In this document: in pieces, positions 24,925 through 32,211 of the stretch | Layout of the letters: every line of letters begins with the position of its first letter | Position numbering within the stretch: the stretch's first letter is position 1 | Assembly: GCA_030747695.1 (NCBI GenBank) | Contig: JASLKG010000001.1 | Location: forward strand, 1 to 64,000 | DNA length: 64,000 bases | Direction: 5' to 3' | Source of the DNA: Candidatus Poseidoniaceae archaeon | Lineage (GTDB): Archaea; Thermoplasmatota; Poseidoniia; Poseidoniales; Poseidoniaceae | Notes under the pieces: model-generated | Databases searched by the model: none | The model's input: the letters and a program-made list of their open reading frames with translations, nothing else | What the model was told of the DNA's origin: nothing | Made by a program: the position numbers and the translations under genes

Positions 24925-25839
24925 ATGGCTACGAAATCAGGAGATACATCCCATCTATATGATGGTAAGACTGTTAGATCAGCAGCACCTTCTCGTAAAA
25001 AATTAGCAGCAAAAGGCTCTGCCGGAACAGATATTCCAAAAGATGCAATACCTCAAGTTGAAGTTCCATCATTTATCGAGAGCTTGTTAGGAGGCCCAGT
25101 AGTTCCAAAAATGAAATTCCTACCAGCTGAAAAGATGGTTCAGAACCTTCAATTAGGAACTTATGGAATATTAATTGCTCTTGGAATATTAACTTACATT
25201 GTTACTCCAGCGGTTGGAACAATTTGGTTTACATTATTTGGTTCATTAACTGCAGCCAATATTTTGCAACTATTCATTGTGATTGGTGCAGTTGGTTGCG
25301 GCTTCTGGGGCACAATGGCAAGAGATGCACGCTTTTTACTAGGTTCTTACATCCTATTCATTTTGTCAGTTATGAGATTCGCGTCTTCAAAAGTTTCACT
25401 ATCCCAAGATTTGTTTGGATTTGCAGATAATGATTTCCTTTTGACAATACTTGTAGTTGTATATGCAGTCTTACTTGTGATGTATTTCGAATTATCAAAT
25501 GGAGTACTCCGATTTAGTATGTTAGATACATCTATGCGAACTAGAGAAGTATATGTTATGAATGTAAAGAAGATTATTTCCAAATATCATCGTTCTTTAG
25601 TTATCAACCCATTAATTGCTGGAACATTAGCAATGATGGTGTTATCTGCAAACACAATATTGCCAGCAATAGTAAGATTGTTTAGTGAACAAATGGCACA
25701 AAGGATGGAAGAATCAGTAGAATTAATTTCAGTGTATGGAGTTGCTCTAGGTACTCTATTCGTATTCTTAGTTGTAGGCGGTTTGTTTGCTTTGGATTTG
25801 CCAACTCATCTACAATCTTGGAGAGAGAAAAGAGATTGA
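24925..25839 (+). CDS. multi-spanning membrane protein of the MoxR operon
   Basis: 304-residue protein I do not recognise. The polar first ~70 residues (with a basic SRKKLAAKG stretch) are followed by about six hydrophobic segments between residues 80 and 300. There are no enzymatic motifs. ATG at 24925 with AGGAGGG upstream is clear; an in-frame TTG at 24895 would overlap DUF58. As the last gene of the DUF4350-MoxR-DUF58 operon it is likely a membrane partner of that system. Its last 34 bases overlap the 3' end of the convergent aspartate kinase gene, which is unusually long for a convergent overlap. Confidence 0.75.
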   Translation: MATKSGDTSHLYDGKTVRSAAPSRKKLAAKGSAGTDIPKDAIPQVEVPSFIESLLGGPVVPKMKFLPAEKMVQNLQLGTYGILIALGILTYIVTPAVGTIWFTLFGSLTAANILQLFIVIGAVGCGFWGTMARDARFLLGSYILFILSVMRFASSKVSLSQDLFGFADNDFLLTILVVVYAVLLVMYFELSNGVLRFSMLDTSMRTREVYVMNVKKIISKYHRSLVINPLIAGTLAMMVLSANTILPAIVRLFSEQMAQRMEESVELISVYGVALGTLFVFLVVGGLFALDLPTHLQSWREKRD

Positions 25840-27053
25840 CTTAGTATACTAAGAGTCTCACCAATATTATCACTATTTATTGTGATTCTTTTTCCAACTT
25901 TGGTATTAGATACAAATTCATGTTCTATCTTTATTTGCAATTCTTTAGGTCCAATAATTGAGATCATTGCAGTTTTATATTCAATTTGACCTGAAATCAA
26001 GTGCTCAATATGGTGTAAGTCATGACTAGAGAGGATAAGTTTCATCTCTTCGGGTGTTGATATTAACGACCATGTAGTAATGTCGTACTCTTCCAATATT
26101 GAAATTAATTCACTATCTATAGATGAAGAAGATTTTACTATTGCAACACCTAATTGACAACCTATGCCTTTTACTTCACCTGAATCAAAATCAGGCCCTA
26201 TTGTAGTGGGAGCTTCTCCTTTTGGATTTAGTATATTTCTAATCTCTAAGGGAATACCTTCTTCGATTAATGGTGCTACTGTTGCAGGGTGAATTACGGG
26301 TGTTCCATGTAACGAAAGTTCAGACGCTTCACCATAGCCCAGATATGGAATTGAATTCGTTTTAATACCCCATCTTGGGTTCAGTTGTTTGATTCCGTCC
26401 ACATCTTTCCAAAGAATTACTTTTGATGCATTTAGTAGATTTGCAAACGCTGATGCAGAATGATCAGATCCTCCTCGTGATAACAATGCGATCTCTCCAT
26501 CCTCTCCTTCTCCAAACCAACCTGTAAGTATAGGAATTCCTTCTAATTTATCACGGTCAAGAGATATTCTAGATTTTTCAATATCAATTTGTGCTAATCT
26601 CCCTTTCCCTTTTATCATTAAACCAACATCTTCAGCTCCAACTGGATGTGAATCTAAACCATGCTTTCTTAGTTGATGCGCTATGGCCAAAGCACTCAAC
26701 CTTTCACCAGCAGCAAGTATTAGATTTTCAGAACGAGTTGAGGGCTCCCCACTTGATAGGTTAACCAATTCGGAAGACATGTCATGGATTACCTTTGCAA
26801 ATAAGTCACCATAATCCCCCTTGTCTAATCCAGGGGCAAAGCGTAGGTGTTGGGTCTTCAGATCTTCAACTAATCTTCCAGCGTAACGTGGTTCTCTAGC
26901 GGCTCTGAATAGCCTATCAGTCATTCCCCATAATGCAGAGACGACTACAATAGGCCGCCCCGGAATCTCAGTAATCGCCTCAATAACTTTCTCGATGTCC
27001 TCTTTTTCTCTTAAACAGGACCCTCCAAATTTGTGTACAACAATATCATTCAT
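25806..27053 (-). CDS. ask: aspartate kinase
   Basis: 415-residue enzyme that phosphorylates aspartate, the first step towards aspartate semialdehyde, lysine, threonine, methionine and, in archaea, the aromatic precursor ADH. The amino-acid kinase domain starts with VVHKFGGSCL and includes LILAAGERLSALAIA, ILTGWFGEGEDGEIALLSR and SDHSASAFANLL. Two ACT-like regulatory segments follow (about 310-415), so feedback control by an amino acid is expected. Last gene of the aromatic operon; its start overlaps the chorismate synthase end by 8 bases. Because ADH synthase in this operon uses aspartate semialdehyde, the grouping links supply to demand. Confidence 0.93.
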   Translation of the reverse strand: MNDIVVHKFGGSCLREKEDIEKVIEAITEIPGRPIVVVSALWGMTDRLFRAAREPRYAGRLVEDLKTQHLRFAPGLDKGDYGDLFAKVIHDMSSELVNLSSGEPSTRSENLILAAGERLSALAIAHQLRKHGLDSHPVGAEDVGLMIKGKGRLAQIDIEKSRISLDRDKLEGIPILTGWFGEGEDGEIALLSRGGSDHSASAFANLLNASKVILWKDVDGIKQLNPRWGIKTNSIPYLGYGEASELSLHGTPVIHPATVAPLIEEGIPLEIRNILNPKGEAPTTIGPDFDSGEVKGIGCQLGVAIVKSSSSIDSELISILEEYDITTWSLISTPEEMKLILSSHDLHHIEHLISGQIEYKTAMISIIGPKELQIKIEHEFVSNTKVGKRITINSDNIGETLSILSQSLFSLQDCR

Positions 27054-28035
27054 CGATGTATCCTCCTTGACGCCCTAAATCAGCTAGCACTAAACGTGCA
27101 ACTGCTTCGACCACGGGCCTTGCTCTTGGTGCAATTACAGGGTCGTGTCTACCTTTGATGGCAAGCTCTTCAATTAGGCCAGTATTCTTGTTGAATGTTT
27201 TTTGAGGTAATGATATACCACTTGGTGGTTTGAATGTAATTCTTACTCTTAATGGAGCTCCACTAGCCATTCCGCCTAATGCACCATCAGCATTATCATC
27301 CAATTGCATGTTTTCTCCCCAAGAATCGTTGTGGTCACTTCCTTTCATTTTGCCTGCATCAATTCCATTACCAAATTCGATTGCCCTTGCAGCAGGTATT
27401 GCCATCAGGGCATTAGCAAGTGCAGGCTCTAGTCCATCAAACCAAGGTTCTCCAAATCCAACTGGAAGCCCACTAATTGTCAAATCAACTCTGCTTCCAA
27501 GTGAATCTTGAGATAATCTTGCATCTTCTGCAGCAACAAAACCTTCCTTGCCTTCGATACCACCAATCGCCCCTACTACTGCTTCTACTTTCCATTCATC
27601 AGGAAGAACATCTCTACAAATAGAACCTGCAGCAACTAAACCTGCGGTTAATCGGGCTGAGAAAGAACCTCCTCCTCGTAGGTCTGCATTACCATTTGTT
27701 TTCATATCAATTACGTGATCTACATGTCCAGGTCGCGGTTGATTAGGCAGGAAAGAGTAATCTTTTGGTTTTGCATCTTTATTTCTAATTAGCATGAGTA
27801 TTGGCATCCCAGTAGTTCTCCCCTCATAAATCCCTGAAAGTAATTCTACTTCGTCAGTTTCTTTTCTTTTTGAGGCCAGTCCACTACCGGGGCGCCGGCT
27901 AATCATATCTTCAATTAATTGTTCATGATTTAGTTCAATCCCAGGTGGCATTCCTTCAACTAATGCGCCTACTGCGAGCCCATGAGACTCACCGAAAAGG
28001 GTGACGACCAAACTTTCACCAAGACTCATCTTCAT
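27046..28035 (-). CDS. aroC: chorismate synthase
   Basis: Converts EPSP to chorismate using reduced FMN, the last step of the shikimate pathway. Signatures: LFGESHGLAVGALVEGMPPG near the N-terminus, SRRPGSGLASKRKETDEVE, RPGHVDHVIDMK, GGGSFSARLTAGLVAAGSIC and KGRHDPVIAPRARPVVEA near the end. At 329 residues it is shorter than the usual 360-390, with loops trimmed but every signature present. The start is the first ATG of MKMSLGESL. It lies 49 bases after the shikimate kinase stop and overlaps the aspartate kinase start. Confidence 0.96.
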   Translation of the reverse strand: MKMSLGESLVVTLFGESHGLAVGALVEGMPPGIELNHEQLIEDMISRRPGSGLASKRKETDEVELLSGIYEGRTTGMPILMLIRNKDAKPKDYSFLPNQPRPGHVDHVIDMKTNGNADLRGGGSFSARLTAGLVAAGSICRDVLPDEWKVEAVVGAIGGIEGKEGFVAAEDARLSQDSLGSRVDLTISGLPVGFGEPWFDGLEPALANALMAIPAARAIEFGNGIDAGKMKGSDHNDSWGENMQLDDNADGALGGMASGAPLRVRITFKPPSGISLPQKTFNKNTGLIEELAIKGRHDPVIAPRARPVVEAVARLVLADLGRQGGYIDE

Positions 28036-28084
28036 GGGAACAGATCCTTCAGTAGGTTTTGACTCATCAATGTGTGGTTATGAT

Positions 28085-28972
28085 TTATTCTTCGGACATT
28101 TCTGAATTGATGACTGTTGTTTCTATAATTTCAACATCTGGGAATTTACTATACCACTTTCTAATTCGTTCGCAAGACTGTTCACTTATTGCAGGTACAA
28201 AAATCACTATAGCCGGTCCAGAACCACTAATTCCAGCGGCTCTCGCTCCACTAACAAAAGCATCATTGGTTCTTCGTTTTGCATTTGGATCATTTAGTGC
28301 ACCAACTACGCCACGTCCATTCCATGTCAAAGCAACTAAATCGTTACCCTCTTGTAAAGCAGATAATGCTTGAACGAATGCTTGCTGATGGAATGTAAAT
28401 GAATCTAATGTAGGACGCTCTTTTCTTTCAGTCCCGGTAATCAAAAATACAACCCAATCCTCAGAGAATGGGCCAGATGATTCAAGTAATAACCCTGATT
28501 TTGCATCTTCAGCGTTTACATCTACTAACTTCCAACCCCCTTCTAATGCTGCCCAAGTATCATCAATACTACCGGTGATTGAAACCCCACATTCTAATTG
28601 TGCTGAAGATGCAATATCTACAATTTCATGATTTTCGAGTGTGATATTAGTCGCATCACAAAGCGCCCGAATCGCTGCTGCAGAAATAGCGGAACTTGAT
28701 TTCAAACCCTGTCTTGGTGGGATACTGGATCTAATTGACCAGAACAATTCTTTAGGCAAAGGATGTCCAGCAGAAGTCCAAGAATTTGTGATTGCATTCA
28801 ATAATCCATCTGGGTCCTCAATTGCGATTTTTGATGGCTTATCCATTATTTTTACTTTCACTTGCAAATCGAGGGCCAATGATGCACCATAACCGATTCC
28901 TGCAGCATGAAGTAAGCTACATGAACCGTTAGCGGTACCAGTTCCTAATACAGCCAAAATGTCACCTCTCAC
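28085..28972 (-). CDS. aroK: shikimate kinase, archaeal GHMP type
   Basis: Phosphorylates shikimate with ATP. It belongs to the GHMP kinase family (as in methanogens), unrelated to bacterial AroK. The ATP-binding loop is IPPRQGLKSSSAISAAAI; the other GHMP motifs are the N-terminal GTGTANGSCSLLHAAGIGYG and the C-terminal GARAAGISGSGPAIVIF. About 295 residues from GTG at 28972, which overlaps the end of dehydroquinate synthase II by 11 bases. A TTG at 28999 would add nine residues; no clear RBS separates the two. Gene order aroA'-aroB'-kinase-aroC supports the assignment over other GHMP kinases. Confidence 0.9.
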   Translation of the reverse strand: MRGDILAVLGTGTANGSCSLLHAAGIGYGASLALDLQVKVKIMDKPSKIAIEDPDGLLNAITNSWTSAGHPLPKELFWSIRSSIPPRQGLKSSSAISAAAIRALCDATNITLENHEIVDIASSAQLECGVSITGSIDDTWAALEGGWKLVDVNAEDAKSGLLLESSGPFSEDWVVFLITGTERKERPTLDSFTFHQQAFVQALSALQEGNDLVALTWNGRGVVGALNDPNAKRRTNDAFVSGARAAGISGSGPAIVIFVPAISEQSCERIRKWYSKFPDVEIIETTVINSEMSEE

Positions 28973-29933
28973 GGACTTCAGCGCTAATCTCGGCACCAAT
29001 ATGGCGCCCAGAGCCTCCTGCCCATCCCAAAATAACCGTCCCTTTCTTTAAGTTAGTTATTGATACAATCTCTAATTTAGAGGTAATGAGGCGTACAGTT
29101 TCCGCTTGCTGAAGGAGTGTACCTGCTTCATTATGGTATTCATCTACCCATCTGAATAGTATAAATGGCCTTTTTTCAATTTTCACTCTACCCACAATAC
29201 CGTTACGGACGTGATTGTTTGAAGATACAATCTGAACTTCATCTCCCATTTCCAGTTCACTGAGATATTTTGTAGTACCATCAGCCATTAGAATGTATGA
29301 ATTTACAGAACCAGCATTTACTCTGAAAGGGCGGGTAGGTACAAACTCGGATTCGATTGTTTCGCCGTGTACTAAAGTCATAGATGATGATTTGGAACCT
29401 ACAAGCATTCCCTCGCCTTCATCAAGTAGGCAAGTCAAATCGACACATACACGGTCTCCAACGCCACCCTCACGAACTTCGATAACCTTCAATTGAGATA
29501 ACTGGAAATCTTTGGTTTCAGTTTTTTCTTCAACTTTGGTTTCCTCCGCACGTTGTGATTTTGCGATTAGTGCAGTTTCAATAATCTCTTCAGGAATTAA
29601 TATTGCATCTACGCCTATTTGTAGTGCAAATGCAGCACCAAGCACTTGTTCTGCAGAATTAATTCTGGCAGCGACCTTGGTGGGACCGCCGTCACAAGCA
29701 GCAATTATATTTTCAATAGGAATCATTTTCCATTCAGCCAAATCCAATAGAATCCATTCAACAGATCCTGCAATCGACCTAGCTCTGCTTTGTCCTTCTG
29801 AATTACAAACATCAACTCTTCTCCCAACTTGTTTACCATTGATGTAAATGGCATCTCCATCAACGAGTAAGTCTTGACCCATAACCAGATCTACACCCCT
29901 TTGAGTGTTTCCTGATTCAAGCCAAACTTGCAT
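28962..29933 (-). CDS. aroB': 3-dehydroquinate synthase II (archaeal AroB')
   Basis: NAD-dependent enzyme converting ADH (2-amino-3,7-dideoxy-D-threo-hept-6-ulosonate) to 3-dehydroquinate, replacing bacterial AroB. Conserved stretches of the family seen: EGMLVGSKSSSMTLVHGE, RPFRVNAGSVNSYILMADG, TKYLSELEMGDEVQIV, GRVKIEKRPFILF and TVRLITS. 323 residues, in the usual range. A charged insert (about 125-145, EETKVEEKTETKD) is poorly conserved. It starts 4 bases after the ADH synthase stop, so the two are tightly coupled. Confidence 0.95.
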   Translation of the reverse strand: MQVWLESGNTQRGVDLVMGQDLLVDGDAIYINGKQVGRRVDVCNSEGQSRARSIAGSVEWILLDLAEWKMIPIENIIAACDGGPTKVAARINSAEQVLGAAFALQIGVDAILIPEEIIETALIAKSQRAEETKVEEKTETKDFQLSQLKVIEVREGGVGDRVCVDLTCLLDEGEGMLVGSKSSSMTLVHGETIESEFVPTRPFRVNAGSVNSYILMADGTTKYLSELEMGDEVQIVSSNNHVRNGIVGRVKIEKRPFILFRWVDEYHNEAGTLLQQAETVRLITSKLEIVSITNLKKGTVILGWAGGSGRHIGAEISAEVRER

Positions 29934-29937
29934 TCTA

Positions 29938-30717
29938 TCACAATCCTGAGTGGCTCAATGCTTGTTCGGCATCCAAACCATCGTGAACAATAGATTTCAA
30001 TGCCTTGACCATTTTCCCTGGAGATTCATGTGAAAATACCTGTCGACCCATGCAAACACCTCCAGCACCAGCCTGCATCGCTTGGTAAACGGTTTCAAGA
30101 ATTTGTAATGTTCCTGCACCAGCCGGGCCTCCTGCAATAAGAACTGGAATTGGTACTGCTGCACAAACTTTCGAAAACGAATGAATATCTCCAGTCCATA
30201 TTGTTTTGACAACATCACAACCCATCTCAAAAGCAAGGCGTGCTGCATGAGCAGCACCTTTTGTATCATCATCAGGCATGAGGTTCAAATTTTCACCACG
30301 CGGGTAAATCATGCCAAGTAAAGGCAAATCATGTTGATTTGCATCTTCAGAAACCGAACCCAATCTTTCAATCATTTCAGGCTCGTATTGACTTCCCAAA
30401 TTAACTTGCACACTTACGCCATTTGCTCCTCTGAGTAATGATTCTTCAACAGAACCAACAAGAATTTTGTTTGAACTATGTTCTCCAGAATGCCTTGTGG
30501 ATACAGAAAGATGAGCAATCATGTGGCCCTTATGTAAATGTCCAAATCGTGATACTACGCCCTTTTGAGCAACTATTGCATCAGCGCCATTTTCTGCAAG
30601 TAAGGTGATTAGATTTTCTAGATTTTCTAATCCATTAACAGGGTAATCAGAAACGCCATGGTCTATTGGAATCCATACACCCTTACCGCCAGGAAGAATA
30701 GAATCAGTTCCGCCCAT
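29938..30717 (-). CDS. aroA': ADH synthase, archaeal AroA' (class I aldolase)
   Basis: Catalyses transaldol transfer onto L-aspartate semialdehyde to give ADH, the first step of archaeal aromatic biosynthesis. 259 residues, DhnA/fructose-bisphosphate-aldolase family. Visible: GVWIPIDHGVSDYPVNGL, LLGMIYPRGEN, the Schiff-base Lys in GCDVVKTIWTGD and the phosphate-binding loops PVLIAGGPAGAG and GAGGVCMGRQVF. The next gene being AroB' separates it from a plain fructose aldolase. Start ATG giving MGGTDSILPGG, 36 bases after the HTH-10 gene. Confidence 0.93.
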   Translation of the reverse strand: MGGTDSILPGGKGVWIPIDHGVSDYPVNGLENLENLITLLAENGADAIVAQKGVVSRFGHLHKGHMIAHLSVSTRHSGEHSSNKILVGSVEESLLRGANGVSVQVNLGSQYEPEMIERLGSVSEDANQHDLPLLGMIYPRGENLNLMPDDDTKGAAHAARLAFEMGCDVVKTIWTGDIHSFSKVCAAVPIPVLIAGGPAGAGTLQILETVYQAMQAGAGGVCMGRQVFSHESPGKMVKALKSIVHDGLDAEQALSHSGL

Positions 30718-30753
30718 GTTTATGCGGCGTAGGTTTAGATTGACAAGGCTTTC

Positions 30754-31413
30754 TCACTGTCCTTCGTGAGCCTTTACGGCCCATTTCATCAATGCGGCTT
30801 CAGCTTTTGCTAGATGTTCTTGCAAAGTAGACCTTGCAATACCAGTTATTTCTGATAAATCACGCATCGTTGCATCTCTAGGGTTGTTGTAGTAACCAGT
30901 ATTTACAGCAATTATTGCAGTTTCAATTTGTTTTTGTGTAAGAACCGACAGCATATTTTCTTCTAGCGATTCAATCTCGACAACCTTTATCGAATCTGGA
31001 GGAAATAGAATCCTAGCAGTTTTGACAAAACCAGATACGCCTTCAGGTAGACCCCGTATCGTGATATTGACTCCATCTTTACCTATTGAGTAAGGCGGAA
31101 TTACATGTAAACTATCGAAATTTATCGCTGCAACACTAATCGGATGGCGATTCCAGATTGTAAGAATCCCTTCTTCACCATTTTTTGGCATTGGATGTGG
31201 GTCTAGAGCTCCATCTACTTCTAAAAATTCAATTTGGTTAAGGTCATTGTAACCTTTACCCTCACGGAAATCTACACGGACAAGTTGCCTCACTCCATTT
31301 TCGTTGATATCAAGATGGGCAAGAACTTCGTATATGTCTGTTATAGAGATTATTTCTCCAAATTCAGAACGCTTTACTGTTTCGGGTTTCCAATAAAGTT
31401 GAACCTCGCGCAT
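30754..31413 (-). CDS. HTH-10 family transcriptional regulator (Bat-like)
   Basis: 219-residue protein whose C-terminal ~55 residues are the HTH-10 (bacterio-opsin activator) domain: LTQKQIETAIIAVNTGYYNN with PRDATMRDLSEITGIARS then TLQEHLAKAEA. The first ~150 residues form a sensor-like region without a recognisable ligand motif. First gene of the minus-strand aromatic operon, so it may control chorismate supply, though autoregulation or an unrelated regulon is possible. Divergent from the ABC transporter; the 105 bases between the two starts must hold both promoters. Start ATG gives MREVQLYWKPE. Confidence 0.88.
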   Translation of the reverse strand: MREVQLYWKPETVKRSEFGEIISITDIYEVLAHLDINENGVRQLVRVDFREGKGYNDLNQIEFLEVDGALDPHPMPKNGEEGILTIWNRHPISVAAINFDSLHVIPPYSIGKDGVNITIRGLPEGVSGFVKTARILFPPDSIKVVEIESLEENMLSVLTQKQIETAIIAVNTGYYNNPRDATMRDLSEITGIARSTLQEHLAKAEAALMKWAVKAHEGQ

Positions 31414-31518
31414 ATCCCCGTCAAATCCTTCTTGTCAATGAAACTTGTCACGGCATTTCCGTTTTGGAATTTAATTCAATGTAGGAATGTTCATGGGCAA
31501 AATGCTCATAGCACTTGC

Positions 31519-32202
31519 ATGGCCCTAATTGAGATGTCTGGAGTCACTAGGTACTATGAAACTCCTGCAGGCGTAGTTAAAGCACTTGATGGAATTGATC
31601 TTTCCATTGAGGAAGGCGAACTAATCATTCTTCTAGGCCCCTCGGGGTGTGGAAAAACTACTCTGCTTAATTGCCTCTCTGCCCTAGATAGTCCTACCAG
31701 CGGAACCTATCTGTTTGGTGGAGAGGATGTGCCCCGAAACCATTCCGAGAAAATGACATCCTTCCGAAGAGAGAATATTGGATATGTTTTCCAATTCTTT
31801 AATCTACTTCAAGATCTTACTGTTATGGAAAATATACAACTGATTCAAGAACTCGCAGGCAATAAGAATCCTGAACGTGCTATGGAATTACTTTCTTTGG
31901 TTGGGTTAGAATCAGAGGTAAACCGTTTTCCTGGTGAGATTAGTGGCGGACAACAACAAAGGGTCGCAATAGCACGGAGCATAGCAAAGAAACCAACCCT
32001 GTTACTTGGTGATGAGTTGACGGGAAATCTAGATACTGAGACTTCTCGAAAAGTGATGAAGGTACTTGTAGAAGCTTGTGCAAAAGAGGATATAACGGCA
32101 ATATTCGTTACTCACGATGAATCCCTTATTGAATATGCTACGAGGGTGATAAGAATCGATAGTGGAAAAATAGTATCTGACGACGTTTCAAAATCCGAGT
32201 GA
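31519..32202 (+). CDS. ABC transporter ATP-binding protein (MacB/LolD-like)
   Basis: 227-residue ATPase of the MacB/LolD class. Walker A GPSGCGKTT (about 40-48), signature ISGGQQQRVAIARSIA, Walker B and D-loop LLLGDELTGNLDTETS, H-loop VTHD. Walker B reads GDEL where the family usually has ADEP; the catalytic Glu is kept. ATG at 31519 is used; the frame is open further upstream, but that would overlap the divergent HTH-10 gene. Followed after 9 bases by its FtsX-type permease. Such pairs often work as mechanotransmission systems in the envelope rather than importers. Confidence 0.94.
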   Translation: MALIEMSGVTRYYETPAGVVKALDGIDLSIEEGELIILLGPSGCGKTTLLNCLSALDSPTSGTYLFGGEDVPRNHSEKMTSFRRENIGYVFQFFNLLQDLTVMENIQLIQELAGNKNPERAMELLSLVGLESEVNRFPGEISGGQQQRVAIARSIAKKPTLLLGDELTGNLDTETSRKVMKVLVEACAKEDITAIFVTHDESLIEYATRVIRIDSGKIVSDDVSKSE

Positions 32203-32211
32203 GGTGAATAA

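Noticed and set aside
31234..31518. N-terminal extension of the ABC ATPase
   Set aside because: It runs antisense through the HTH-10 gene and its promoter; the ATPase domain begins at ATG 31519.
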